Of a stretch of 52,095 nt of DNA, positions 16,340 to 24,680 are shown piece by piece (the stretch's first letter is position 1; every line of letters begins with the position of its first letter). A model generated the notes under the pieces. It had not been told where the DNA came from and did not search any database. It saw only the letters and a program-made list of their open reading frames with translations. The stretch is from Xylanimicrobium pachnodae JCM 13526 = NBRC 107786 (GTDB taxonomy: Bacteria; Actinomycetota; Actinomycetes; Actinomycetales; Cellulomonadaceae): NCBI GenBank assembly GCA_001592145.1, contig BCWJ01000020.1:1-52095 (forward strand), in the 5' to 3' direction. A program made the position numbers and the translations under genes.

Positions 16340-16369
16340 GGAGCATCTGCCGGTCCCCACCCCACATAG
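16340..16369 (+). promoter_or_regulatory. Bipartite intergenic element, copy 9 (30-nt type)
   Basis: GGAGCA, GCCGGTCCCC spacer, CCCCACATAG; nearly identical to copy 8. It lies 49 nt before the GTG at 16419. Confidence 0.7.
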
Positions 16370-16418
16370 GACACGAGAGGCCGCCAGAGGGCGGCCACCC
16401 CAGCCAAGGAGGTGCAGC

Positions 16419-16655
16419 GTGAACGAGCCGACGTTTGTCCCGGTCCCTAAGTCGAGCCGGTACCCGTGCGAGCACGAGACCGACCCCGAGTCGTGGGCGC
16501 AGTGCGGCGTGCGCGCCACCGTCCGGTTCCGTGTGTACGACCCGCGCCGGGACTACTCGTGGTGGTCGTACGCCTGCACCCCTGAGCACGCACGGGGCGT
16601 CGCCGCCGAGTCAACCGTGCAGGGCTACGAATTCCCCAAGCCTAAGGAGGGCTGA
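16419..16655 (+). CDS. Hypothetical Cys-containing protein
   Basis: 78 aa, GTG start with AAGGAGG. 'YPCEHETDPESWAQCGVRATVRF' and 'WSYACTPEHARG' suggest a small metal-binding fold. Function unknown. Confidence 0.6.
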   Translation: MNEPTFVPVPKSSRYPCEHETDPESWAQCGVRATVRFRVYDPRRDYSWWSYACTPEHARGVAAESTVQGYEFPKPKEG

Positions 16656-16658
16656 CCG

Positions 16659-16790
16659 ATGACCAACATGACCAAGTTCCGCGTCGGAGACGTTGTCTCT
16701 TACGAACCTGACGCCAGTGGGATGCGCGAAGGCACCGCCATCGTCCGTGAGATCAACGGCGAGACCGTCATGGGTTTCGCCGAGCGGTGG
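16659..16790 (+). pseudogene. 5' part of a gene truncated by the TnpB element
   Basis: Starts 'MTNMTKFRVGDVVSYEPD' with a normal RBS; 'FRVGDVVSY...GTAIVREINGETVMGFAERW' looks like a small SH3-like/KOW-type beta protein. At 16790 the frame runs into the left end of the IS element and loses coding character. Its original 3' end was not found to the right of the element. Confidence 0.55.
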
Positions 16791-18274
16791 AGACCCGGTC
16801 CTTTAGGACCGGGAGGAAACCGCGTCGGTGCGGTGGCCGTAATGGCGAGGAGTCGTTACGCGCCACACTCGCCCCACCATTCCGGTGTCATACCGTAAAA
16901 TGTTGTGTATGACCAGGACGATCAAGCGGGCGTACAAGTTCCGCTGTTACCCGGATGCGGAGCAGGCGGCGTTGCTGTCTCGCACGTTCGGGTGCGTCCG
17001 CGTGGTCTACAACAAGGCGTTGGCTGAGCGGACGCGGGCATGGAAGGACGAGGGGCACCGCATCTCGTACGTGGAGTCCTCGTCCTTGTTGACGGGGGTG
17101 GAAGAAGGACCCGGACCTGGCATGGCTGTGCGAGGTGTCCTCGGTCCCATTGCAGCAGGCGCTCCGTCACCTACAGACCTCGTTCATGAACTTCTGGGCC
17201 GGGCGGGCGAAGTACCCGACGTTCAAGTCGAAGAAGACCCACCGCGACAGCGCGGAGTTCACCTACCGGGCGTTCTCCTACCGGCAGCCCGCGCAGGGGT
17301 GGGCCCCGAAGAAGCACGCGGCCGTCAACCAGCGCCCGGGGCAACCGGTGCTCACGCTGGCAAAGACGAGTGGCCCGCTCAAGGTGGCCTGGCACCGTCA
17401 GGTCCCCGCCGGTGTCCCGTCCACGGTGACCGTCTCACGTGACCCGTCCGGGCGCTGGTTCGTGTCCCTGCTCTTCGAGACCGAAGCCCCCACCGTCCCG
17501 GACCCGGTGTTCGAGGTGACCGGCGTCGACATGAACCAGGCCGACACCGTCGTCACCTCCGCGGTCACAGCCTCCGGCCAGGTCGTGGTGCGCAAAGAAC
17601 CGGGCCTGATGCCCCGCAAGCGACTCGAACAACGGCTGCGACGCGCTCAACGCGAGTACGCCCGCACGGCCAAGGGGTCGAAGAACCGGGCCAAGGCCGC
17701 CCGCAAGATCGCCAAGATTCACGCCGCCATCACCGATGCGCGCCGTGACCACCTGCACAACCTGTCAACGACGCTCGTACGCGAGAACCAAGCGATCGGG
17801 ATCGAAGACCTGGACGTGCGGGGCATGACAGCCACCGCCAAAGGCACCGTGGACAACCCTGGCGTGGACGTCAAGCAGAAGGCCGCCAGCAACCGGAACA
17901 ACCTCGACGTCGGATACCGGGCACTGCGCACCATGATCGAGTACAAAGCCGACTGGGCGAGCCGCCAGGTCATCGCCGTGGACAGGTACTACCCATCCAC
18001 CCGCCTGTGCTCAACCCCGGGATGCGACTACATCGCCGGAAAACTGCCCACCACGATCCGCGAGTGGACCTGCCCCAGATGCAAGACCCACCACGACCGA
18101 GACGTCAACGCGGCAACCAACATCAGAACCGCAGCAACTGCGGAGATCGCCTGTGGATCAGGAATCCGGCTCCACGGTGGACACACCACCAAAGACACCG
18201 GTGCCCCGAAACGAAGCAGGAAACTTGACGGGGGCGACCCCACAAGCCCCGCCCTTTAGGGCGGGGTAGTTGAC
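16791..18274 (+). mobile_element. IS200/IS605-type (IS1341-like) TnpB-only element
   Basis: Ends are marked by hairpins with the same TTTA loop: CCCGGTCC/GGACCGGG (794-801 and 806-813 of 16 kb) and CCCCGCCC/GGGCGGGG (18247-18254, 18259-18266). The right end finishes with TTGAC (18270-18274), as in ISDra2-like elements. No tnpA is present. Both flanks carry CGGTGGA (left around 16785, right from 18274). The element sits between two small phage genes. The exact left boundary is approximate. Confidence 0.75.
16909..18259 (+). pseudogene. tnpB: TnpB RNA-guided nuclease, one-base frameshift
   Basis: Starts 'MTRTIKRAYKFRCYPDAEQ', the usual TnpB N-terminus, and breaks after 'SSLLT'. Coding resumes in the +1 frame ('LAWLCEVSSVPLQQALRHL'). 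The join is a run of five G at 17094-17098; four G would restore about 449 aa. The RuvC Asp (GVDMNQ), Glu (IGIEDLDVRGM) and final Asp (HDRDVNAATNI) and the zinc ribbon (CSTPGC, CPRC) are intact. TnpB cuts DNA under a guide RNA made from the element's 3' end. The frameshift may be real decay, programmed, or a homopolymer error. Confidence 0.85.
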
Positions 18275-18275
18275 G

Positions 18276-18644
18276 GTGGACACGTACTGGACGGTTAGCG
18301 TTTACGGGTCTCCCAGGGACAGCCACATCGTCACCGACCACGAGGCAGCCACCGCCAAGGTGCTGTTCAACGTCGAAGACTGGCGATGGTGGGACGACCG
18401 CCGCGACGGCGAGCCGGGTGCCTACTGGTCCGACTTCCACCCGGACGACCGCCAGGAAGTCACCTCGCAGGACGGACTCCAGCGCACACTGTTCGTGCGC
18501 CCCGGCGCCGTCCCGGACCACACCACGAAGGTCGACAAGGCGCGCGCCGAGGTGGAGCGCTGCGAGCAGGAGGTCCGGTCCGCGTGGCAGGCGCTGGGCC
18601 GGGCACGCCGGGACCTCGAAGCGCTGCTCAGCACGTCTGTCTGA
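18276..18644 (+). CDS. Hypothetical protein at the right IS junction
   Basis: 122 aa; the GTG lies 2 nt past the presumed right end of the element, and a TTG at 18270 inside the element is also in frame. 'EVERCEQEVRSAWQALGRARRDLEALL' is a probable coiled coil at the C-terminus. It may now be expressed from, or cut off from, its former promoter. Confidence 0.6.
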   Translation: MDTYWTVSVYGSPRDSHIVTDHEAATAKVLFNVEDWRWWDDRRDGEPGAYWSDFHPDDRQEVTSQDGLQRTLFVRPGAVPDHTTKVDKARAEVERCEQEVRSAWQALGRARRDLEALLSTSV

Positions 18645-18734
18645 CCCCCGCATTATCCTGTACCGCAGGCCCCCGGAAACCCCGGGCGCCACCACACCGT
18701 GCCGGAAGCCCCGGCCCGACCAGAAAGCAGGACC

Positions 18735-19472
18735 ATGATGTCCGCACCGCAGAACGCTCCGTCGAACGCTGCGCCCCGCAAGGCTGTGGGTCGCCAGATC
18801 ACGTACACCGACGTTGAGCAGATGATCGCCGCCGCCGAGGCAGACCCAGCCTTCGAGATCGAGTTGCTGCGCTTCGATCGCCAGATGGGTGCGTTCGTGC
18901 GAGCAACCGGCACCTTCCGCACCGAACACCAGAACGTGACCGTCTCGCCCGTCTACAAGGACCGCAGCGCACTGAGGGCAGGCACCCCGCTCGGGCACAA
19001 GGCGTCGATGAACGTCGTTTCCGAGTTCGGTGTCTCCACCAGCGCCTCACTGGTCACCACGCCTGAGGCGGACGACCTCGTCTCCTGCCTGGGCAAGTCG
19101 GATGTTGGCTCCCTGGAACTGCTCATCGCCGACGCGAACGGGGAGCACGAGGTCGATCTGGTACCCGTGTATGGGGTGACGGTCAACGCGAACCTGATCG
19201 TGCAGGGCGCCGACCTGGACCCGGACGAGGTAGCAGACGAGGCCACCCAGGTGCTCCGTACACACTTCGCGGAGCGCGGCAAGGACGTGCGCGCCAAGGC
19301 CCGCTCGGTGGCCGACTTCCGGGTCAACGTGTACACCTCCGACGAGAAGACCGTGCTCGCGCTGAACGTGCTGGCCTCCGAGGCGTACAGGTTCGCCGCC
19401 GGGACGGCGTTCACCACGATGCGCGCTGACGCAGACCCCACCACCAGCGCGGCCGGACGCAGCGAAGCCTGA
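18735..19472 (+). CDS. Hypothetical phage-type protein
   Basis: 245 aa with ATG after AAAGCAGGA. Alternating strands and helices ('FEIELLRFDRQMGAFVRATGTFRTEHQNVTV', 'VNANLIVQGADLDPDEVADEATQVLR'). A structural or scaffold-like role cannot be excluded. No recognised family. Confidence 0.65.
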   Translation: MMSAPQNAPSNAAPRKAVGRQITYTDVEQMIAAAEADPAFEIELLRFDRQMGAFVRATGTFRTEHQNVTVSPVYKDRSALRAGTPLGHKASMNVVSEFGVSTSASLVTTPEADDLVSCLGKSDVGSLELLIADANGEHEVDLVPVYGVTVNANLIVQGADLDPDEVADEATQVLRTHFAERGKDVRAKARSVADFRVNVYTSDEKTVLALNVLASEAYRFAAGTAFTTMRADADPTTSAAGRSEA

Positions 19473-19501
19473 CCCTGAGTGGGGTGGGGAGCAGGAACCA
19501 C

Positions 19502-19531
19502 GGAGCACTCGCCGGTCCCCACCCCACCCAG
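19502..19531 (+). promoter_or_regulatory. Bipartite intergenic element, copy 10 (30-nt type)
   Basis: GGAGCA, GCCGGTCCCC spacer, CCCCACCCAG; 31 nt before the ATG at 19563. Confidence 0.6.
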
Positions 19532-19562
19532 GAGGCAGAAGCCACACCCGAAGGAGCACCCG

Positions 19563-19886
19563 ATGAACAGAAAGCCGATCGACACGGCGGTCTCTCTCGT
19601 CGTGTCCTATCGGCGCGACCCGGAAGGCAACCGCGTTGACGAGGGTGACGCCTGGGTGATCGCAAGCGTCGATGGGATGTCGATCGGCGGGCTGCGCTGG
19701 AACTACCTCATGGAGCCGCCGACCGTGCTCGATGTAACCGTTGACCCTGCATGGCGTGGGCGCGGCATAGCCACCGCTATGTGGGACATCGCCAGGCAGC
19801 GCGAGTCCGCCCTGGCTCACTCTGACAGCCTGACCGCCGACGGTGCCGCGTGGGTCGGCTCCCTCAGCGAGGGCGGTGCACGATGA
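19563..19886 (+). CDS. GNAT-like N-acetyltransferase
   Basis: 107 aa with AAGGAG upstream. 'VLDVTVDPAWRGRGIATAMWDIARQ' is GNAT motif A, whose RGRGIAT loop binds acetyl-CoA. The domain is short (about 105 instead of about 150 aa), so the substrate site may be minimal. The next gene is a paralogue sharing 'WxxRGIAT' and 'SLTADGAAW'. Confidence 0.75.
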   Translation: MNRKPIDTAVSLVVSYRRDPEGNRVDEGDAWVIASVDGMSIGGLRWNYLMEPPTVLDVTVDPAWRGRGIATAMWDIARQRESALAHSDSLTADGAAWVGSLSEGGAR

Positions 19887-20200
19887 TGGAGAGCGGGTTC
19901 ACTGATGGCATCGAGTACCGCTATCTGGCCCGGACAGGGAAGCGCACCGGGCAGGTCATGGCGTTCGACGGCATCCGCCGGGTCGGGTTCCTCAACTGGG
20001 ATCGCACCGACCACGAGATAGAGAACATCTTTGTAGACCGGGCGTGGCAGCGGCGCGGTATCGCGACCCGCATGCTCGCCTTGGCCCGCCAGCACGAGGC
20101 GGTCGTGCACTCTTCCGCTTTGACCGACGACGGCGCCGCGTGGGCACGGGCCGTCGTCGCGCTCAGCGACCACTCCACGACGAACGGACGACGACAGTGA
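19883..20200 (+). CDS. GNAT-like N-acetyltransferase, tandem paralogue
   Basis: 105 aa; ATG overlaps the previous stop. 'EIENIFVDRAWQRRGIATRMLALARQHE' is motif A, and 'SSALTDDGAAWARAV' matches the neighbour's C-terminus. Substrate unknown. Confidence 0.75.
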   Translation: MMESGFTDGIEYRYLARTGKRTGQVMAFDGIRRVGFLNWDRTDHEIENIFVDRAWQRRGIATRMLALARQHEAVVHSSALTDDGAAWARAVVALSDHSTTNGRRQ

Positions 20201-20472
20201 CCAACACCGACACAACCCGCGAAGTGCTGCTCGAACTGGCGCTTGTGGCACACACGGATGCCTCGCTCCGGGAGCGGATCATCGAGGGGTCGTATGCCGC
20301 TGTGGCAGACGACCCATTCGCGAGCCGGAAGCAGCGTCGCCGGAGCCGCCGTCTGCGCAAGGCGTTCAACAGACTGACCAGCGACGAACGCGAGGCGCTG
20401 GCGAAGGATGTCGCCATGTCCGTCAAGGGATGGATCGTCTATAACGCATTCTCAAGAAGGGGACACCGATGA
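20197..20472 (+). CDS. Hypothetical basic protein
   Basis: 91 aa, GTG start overlapping the previous stop. Strongly basic centre (SRKQRRRSRRLRKAFNR) suggests nucleic-acid binding. Overlaps the next ATG. Confidence 0.6.
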   Translation: MTNTDTTREVLLELALVAHTDASLRERIIEGSYAAVADDPFASRKQRRRSRRLRKAFNRLTSDEREALAKDVAMSVKGWIVYNAFSRRGHR

Positions 20473-21179
20473 GCACGCTGACCATCACCGCCGACCGTGC
20501 TCGCACCGACCTGCGAGCCGGGGACCGGATCGTCGCCCTGGATGGGCACACACTCCCCCGCACCCGCACGGTGGCTGACCCGCAGCATCTGGCCGGGCTG
20601 AACCGTGTCCCGGCGATCAACGTCATCAACGAGACCGGCTCCGACGTCGAGTGGAACCTGTACCTGCACGGGCTGACGAACCTCACCGTCGAGCGCCCGG
20701 AGGTTGTCACCGCTGCCGCTGACGAAACGATCAACGACAAGTTTGGGGAGAGTTTGATCGAGCGTTCCGACGCGACGGCCCGTCAAACTTCGCCCAAACT
20801 CGCGAAGCGTCGTACCCGCACCATGGGCGGCGTGGTGCTCGTCTCGCACGGCGACGGGCACTGGGAGTCCGAGGACGGCGCGTGGACGATCGCGCACGAG
20901 CAGCGCGGCATGACCATCTGCGATGAGCCGCACCCGGTCAGGATCACGCCCTCGATGGTCGAGTACGCCACCAGCCACTTGGATAACCCGTTCTCGCGCG
21001 ACGTGGTGTTCGCGGTCCGGTCCGGCAAGAAGGGCTACTGGTGCCCCGGCGGGACCGAGCACGAGGGCGAGCCGGTCTGGATTCTCGACTCCGAGACCTA
21101 CCGCGTGACCGAGTTCTTCGACCGGTTCGGGGACGCGCTCGCCGCACTGCGCAGCGAGATGGAAAGACAGCGCGACTGA
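20469..21179 (+). CDS. Hypothetical two-domain protein
   Basis: 236 aa. The first about 85 residues are beta-rich ('LRAGDRIVALDGHTL'). The second part carries 'GKKGYWCPGGTEHEGEPVWILDSETYRVTEFFDRFGDALAAL', a domain seen as a small phage protein. Function unknown. Confidence 0.65.
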   Translation: MSTLTITADRARTDLRAGDRIVALDGHTLPRTRTVADPQHLAGLNRVPAINVINETGSDVEWNLYLHGLTNLTVERPEVVTAAADETINDKFGESLIERSDATARQTSPKLAKRRTRTMGGVVLVSHGDGHWESEDGAWTIAHEQRGMTICDEPHPVRITPSMVEYATSHLDNPFSRDVVFAVRSGKKGYWCPGGTEHEGEPVWILDSETYRVTEFFDRFGDALAALRSEMERQRD

Positions 21180-21205
21180 CCGATCGCAATGTCAGACAGC
21201 GGTAC

Positions 21206-21211
21206 TACACT
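21206..21211 (+). promoter_or_regulatory. Probable -10 box of the toxin-antitoxin operon
   Basis: TACACT lies 7 nt before the ATG at 21219, the spacing expected for a leaderless actinobacterial transcript. No clear -35 hexamer is seen. Confidence 0.45.
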
Positions 21212-21218
21212 CGTTGTC

Positions 21219-21503
21219 ATGGCAGCGATCACCACCACAAAGCGCGACCTCAACCAGCACACCGCCCAGGTGCTCGAACAGGTCAGCGAGGACACCGATG
21301 TCGTGGTCACCGAGCGCGGCGAGCCTCGCTGGCGGCTCAGCGCCTACCGCCAGACCGACCACGGGTTGGCCCGGCTCGAACGCGAAGGAATGCTGCTGCC
21401 GCCAGCGGGCGACCCGGTCCCGTGGCCGTCGCGTCCCGGCGGCCCCGAGTACACCGAAGATGAGGTCGACGCCCTGCTTGCGGAGATGACGGGTGACCAC
21501 TGA
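21219..21503 (+). CDS. Phd/YefM-type antitoxin
   Basis: 94 aa. 'TTKRDLNQHTAQVLEQVSEDTDVVVTERGEPRWRLSAY' is the Phd/YefM fold: DNA-binding N-terminus with the 'L N (Q) ... V ... G ... V ... RG(E/K)P' pattern. The acidic C-terminus ('YTEDEVDALLAEM') should neutralise the toxin encoded 3 nt downstream and autoregulate the operon. Start chosen at ATG 21219 rather than 21189 because of the -10 box. Confidence 0.85.
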   Translation: MAAITTTKRDLNQHTAQVLEQVSEDTDVVVTERGEPRWRLSAYRQTDHGLARLEREGMLLPPAGDPVPWPSRPGGPEYTEDEVDALLAEMTGDH

Positions 21504-21506
21504 GCC

Positions 21507-21905
21507 GTGCTCACCTACATCGACTCCTCCGTCGCGCTGCGCTCCATCCTCGCGCAAGACTCGAACGCCCCGCTGGAAGCATGGATCGACCACGTCTACC
21601 AATCCGGCGGGCTGCTGTCGTCGCAACTGCTTCGCACCGAAGTCATCCGAACGCTTCGCCGTGACTCACGCCCGGTCAGTGACGGGCAGGCGTTGCTGAC
21701 TCGGGTCAGACTCGTGCGCGTCACCGATGCCACGTTCACTGTCGCGGAATCGATCGAGCGGCACATCAAGACCCTCGACGCCTTGCACCTGGCCACCGCA
21801 CTGCTGATCGGTGAACCAATCACCGTCGCGAGCCACGACTCCACCATGCTGTCCGTGGCCGAGCACCTCGGCTTGGACACCATCGACCCGATCAACTCGG
21901 CCTGA
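21507..21905 (+). CDS. vapC: VapC-like PIN-domain toxin
   Basis: 132 aa, GTG start. 'YIDSSVALRSIL', 'LLRTEVIRTLRR', 'LDALHLATALLIG' and 'ASHDSTML' supply the four acidic PIN residues in order. VapC toxins are ribonucleases; several characterised ones cut tRNAs. In a phage-like region it may act in addiction or superinfection exclusion. Confidence 0.9.
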   Translation: MLTYIDSSVALRSILAQDSNAPLEAWIDHVYQSGGLLSSQLLRTEVIRTLRRDSRPVSDGQALLTRVRLVRVTDATFTVAESIERHIKTLDALHLATALLIGEPITVASHDSTMLSVAEHLGLDTIDPINSA

Positions 21906-21915
21906 TACCGGGGCC

Positions 21916-21945
21916 GGAGCACCCGCCGGTCCCCACCCCACATGA
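21916..21945 (+). promoter_or_regulatory. Bipartite intergenic element, copy 11 (30-nt type)
   Basis: GGAGCA, GCCGGTCCCC spacer, CCCCACATGA. GGGGCCGG upstream can pair with CCGGTCCCC. It precedes the ATG at 22006 by 60 nt. Confidence 0.65.
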
Positions 21946-22005
21946 AACGCAGAGCAACCCGTCCAGGCCAACACCACAAGCCCCGCACACCAGGAGCCCA
22001 CGATC

Positions 22006-22701
22006 ATGGACCACTCCACCTCGACTCCCGCCGAACTGGCGCTGTCCGACCTGTCGCCCGCTGAACTGGCCGAGACTGTTGTCACCGAGGTGACCGTCAC
22101 GTACTTGCGTCCGGGTCAAACCGTAATCCACGGCTCGCAGCGGTACACGGTCGATCACGTCGAGTCCGAGGGCGACGATGCCGCGATCTTCACGACGGCG
22201 GGTGCGGGCGCAACGATCACCGCGAAGACGTACGAGTCGATCCGGGTCGTGACCGTCTACGGCATCCCTGCGCAGCCGACGATGGGCGAGGGGCGCACCG
22301 CTGGCACGGTGGCGCACTTCTGGGGCCACATCCGGTTGGACGGTCCAGCCAGGCTGGTGCGCCGTGACGAGGTGGAGGTGGGCGACACGGTGCATTCCTC
22401 GCACTACGGCAAGCGCATCGTCACCAGCGTGGACCACGGCACTTCCGGCCGGACGACCGAACTGCGGTTCTTCTCCAACGACACCGACCACCCCAACAAC
22501 GAGCGGTACGACTCCGACTCCGTGATCCCCCGCTATGAATCCGTCAAGCCGGTGGCCGAGCAGCCGGAAGAGACGCTGGAGGACGCGCTGTGGGAGGCCA
22601 TCGATTCCGCGCGACGCGCCAACCCGGATGTCAGTTCGGCATTCATCGTCAGCGTCGTCCTGGACACGCTGCGTAAGCGCGGCATCGACGTGGAGGGCTA
22701 A
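22006..22701 (+). CDS. Hypothetical beta-rich protein
   Basis: 231 aa. Two SH3/KOW-like repeats can be guessed ('YLRPGQTVIHGSQRYTVDHVES' and 'DEVEVGDTVHSSHYGKRIVTSVDH'). The C-terminus is helical ('DALWEAIDSARRANPDVSSAF'). Function unknown. Confidence 0.6.
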   Translation: MDHSTSTPAELALSDLSPAELAETVVTEVTVTYLRPGQTVIHGSQRYTVDHVESEGDDAAIFTTAGAGATITAKTYESIRVVTVYGIPAQPTMGEGRTAGTVAHFWGHIRLDGPARLVRRDEVEVGDTVHSSHYGKRIVTSVDHGTSGRTTELRFFSNDTDHPNNERYDSDSVIPRYESVKPVAEQPEETLEDALWEAIDSARRANPDVSSAFIVSVVLDTLRKRGIDVEG

Positions 22702-22704
22702 GCG

Positions 22705-23010
22705 ATGGGGTTGCCTTCCGAGGCACGCGGCAACGCGGCAGCAACGAACGGGGCGTACCGGCTCATTCCTGCCGTGGCGGTCCGGATGATCGAAGACCCG
22801 CACACCCCGGGCCTGACCCTGCGTGACGGCATCTGGTACGGACACCAGGGGCAGTACGTCGGGGCCGCGAACTTCGAGGTAGTAGGGGCGTGCGGGCACC
22901 GGCTCACCGTCGTGCGCCCCGGGCACGAGGTGGAGGCGTGGCGGCAGCGGATCGCCGACGGCAAGCGGCACCGCAAGCGCTGCATCTACTGCCCGAAGGA
23001 GGCGGCATGA
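22705..23010 (+). CDS. Hypothetical zinc-binding protein
   Basis: 101 aa. 'VVGACGHRLTVVRPGHE' and 'HRKRCIYCPKEAA' supply Cys/His ligands. Overlaps the next ATG. Confidence 0.6.
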   Translation: MGLPSEARGNAAATNGAYRLIPAVAVRMIEDPHTPGLTLRDGIWYGHQGQYVGAANFEVVGACGHRLTVVRPGHEVEAWRQRIADGKRHRKRCIYCPKEAA

Positions 23011-23915
23011 CCACACAGGCCGTTCACACGTGCGCCGAGCCCGGCTGCACGTCCACGCGCGTCCAGCCGGTCGACGACCGCTGGTACTGCTCGGAGCACG
23101 CCGGTGCCGCACTCCTGGACCGGATGCGCGCCGACCGGGAAGTCGCGCTACACCCCGACCTGATGCCGTGGGTCGCGATGGTCGGCCCGCTGCGGATGCT
23201 CAAGCACCCGTGGGTCTACACCGTGCTACTCGCCCCCGGCGACGCGAACCGGATGTACGCGCACAAGCGGGCCACGATCGAGCGCGCCACCGCCGAGAAG
23301 AACTGGCACACCGTGGTCTGGGCGCACGAGCGCCCGTACCGGCTGCGCGCCCTGCTCTCCATCCTGCTCGACGGGCAAGCGAACGACCCCGACGGGCTGC
23401 ACTACATCGAGGCGTCCGACGTGCCACCGATCACCGAGGCGGACCCCGATCTGCGGCTCCTGGCCCTCGCCGTATGGAGCGACGCCGAGAACATCGCCGA
23501 AGACCTGCGCCTGTGGCGTGCCCTGTTCGACGTGCCCGACGGCACGTTCCTGACCGACGACCATCCGGACGACGACACCGACGACGACTCCCCCACCGGG
23601 CACCACAGCACCCGTCAGTGGTTCGAAGACCTGCCCGACCCGGTGCGCGTGTACCGAGGCGGTATCTCCGGGGATTGGTCCTGGACCACCGACCGGCTGC
23701 TCGCCGCCAAGTTCGCCGAGCACGGTGTCCAGCGCAGCATCGAGCACACCAACTTCGGAGTGCGCACCGCGCTGGTCCCCAAGACGCAGGTATTCGGCGC
23801 GCTGACCATGCGCAGCGAGTCCGAACTGCTCGTGCGTTGCACCCCCGACCTGTGGCCGCTGGTCCACCCGGACCGACCGGACGCCTACGACGACGAGATC
23901 GGCGACGGGGCATGA
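23007..23915 (+). CDS. Putative ADP-ribosyltransferase-fold protein
   Basis: 302 aa. N-terminal zinc finger 'CAEPGCTSTRVQPVDDRWYCSEH'. The C-terminal about 90 residues resemble R-S-E-class ADP-ribosyltransferases: 'VRVYRGGISG' (Arg), 'WSWTTDRLLAAKFAEH' (the STS-like strand and A..FA helix) and 'MRSESELLVRC' (ExE-like). Phages use such enzymes to modify host proteins or RNA. Motif spacing fits but the match is by eye. The central about 150 residues are helical and unassigned. Confidence 0.55.
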   Translation: MTTQAVHTCAEPGCTSTRVQPVDDRWYCSEHAGAALLDRMRADREVALHPDLMPWVAMVGPLRMLKHPWVYTVLLAPGDANRMYAHKRATIERATAEKNWHTVVWAHERPYRLRALLSILLDGQANDPDGLHYIEASDVPPITEADPDLRLLALAVWSDAENIAEDLRLWRALFDVPDGTFLTDDHPDDDTDDDSPTGHHSTRQWFEDLPDPVRVYRGGISGDWSWTTDRLLAAKFAEHGVQRSIEHTNFGVRTALVPKTQVFGALTMRSESELLVRCTPDLWPLVHPDRPDAYDDEIGDGA

Positions 23916-24012
23916 GCCGAGCCCAACCTGCCGTGTCGCCTTCTCTTGCTCAGCCGAAAGACAAGAGGACACCGACTCGCCACCGGGTCGGAGTCCACCC
24001 GGCGGCGGGGTC

Positions 24013-24042
24013 GGAGCAGACGCCGGTCCCCACCTCTCTTGT
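24013..24042 (+). promoter_or_regulatory. Bipartite intergenic element, copy 12 (30-nt type, degenerate 3' box)
   Basis: GGAGCA and GCCGGTCCCCACC are kept but the 3' box is CTCTCTTGT. It lies in a 182-nt gap with no other feature. Confidence 0.5.
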
Positions 24043-24097
24043 ACACCAGACCCGGCAAGGACGAAGCCGGGTGAGACCGGACCGGAGGCGCATCCCC

Positions 24098-24433
24098 ATG
24101 ACCTACTACGTCGTGCTGAACAACGTGGGCAACCCCGACTTCGGGCAGAGCCCGGACCGTCCGCTGCCCGGCATCCCGGTCGGGCACGCCGAGTGCGAGA
24201 CGCTGGCCGAGTGCCGCACGGCGGTGCGCGCCTACATCGAGAACAACCTGCTCGGCGCTGGGAACTGGGCTGGCGGTGACGTGTTCACCTCTCCGGACTA
24301 CACCCCAGACTCGTATGTCGGCACGTTCTCCTACAACGGGCGCCTGTGGAACGGACCCGCCGCTGACTGGCGCAAGCCCGGCCACGCCGAGATCCCGATC
24401 GACACCGACGCGACTCCCGACCGCGAGGGCTGA
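24098..24433 (+). CDS. Hypothetical protein
   Basis: 111 aa with CCGGAGG upstream. 'YYVVLNNVGNPDFGQSPDRPLPG' then 'ECRTAVRAYIENNLLGAGNWAGGDVF'. Aromatic- and Gly-rich; no family recognised. Confidence 0.65.
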   Translation: MTYYVVLNNVGNPDFGQSPDRPLPGIPVGHAECETLAECRTAVRAYIENNLLGAGNWAGGDVFTSPDYTPDSYVGTFSYNGRLWNGPAADWRKPGHAEIPIDTDATPDREG

Positions 24434-24434
24434 C

Positions 24435-24680
24435 ATGGAACGGGTCATTTCCGTGTCCGGCCGCGAGAAGGGCGTGCGGCTGGACCAGGCGTGGCACGAC
24501 GCGATGGCCGAGCGGCGAGCCGCCCGCCAAGACCCTGACGACGACGGTTCGCGTTTCCTTGCGGCGGACGCTGCCGAGCAGGCCGCATACAACGCGCTCG
24601 TGGAGTTCGGCGCGAACGGCCTGAACTACACCGAGATCGACCCGCGCCAGCGCAGAGACGACGAGGAAGGTGGCCTGTGA
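24435..24680 (+). CDS. Small helical protein, member of a local family
   Basis: 81 aa. 'EQAAYNALVEFGANGLNYTEIDPR' recurs twice in the protein at 25146, so the two are homologous. Overlaps the next GTG. Confidence 0.65.
   Translation: MERVISVSGREKGVRLDQAWHDAMAERRAARQDPDDDGSRFLAADAAEQAAYNALVEFGANGLNYTEIDPRQRRDDEEGGL

Noticed and set aside
16166-16369. Frame reading 'MSAPALRRPAQPRPAV...' from the TGATG overlap
   Set aside because: Third positions are not GC-biased, while the overlapping Cys frame is; the peptide is Pro/Arg/Ala filler.
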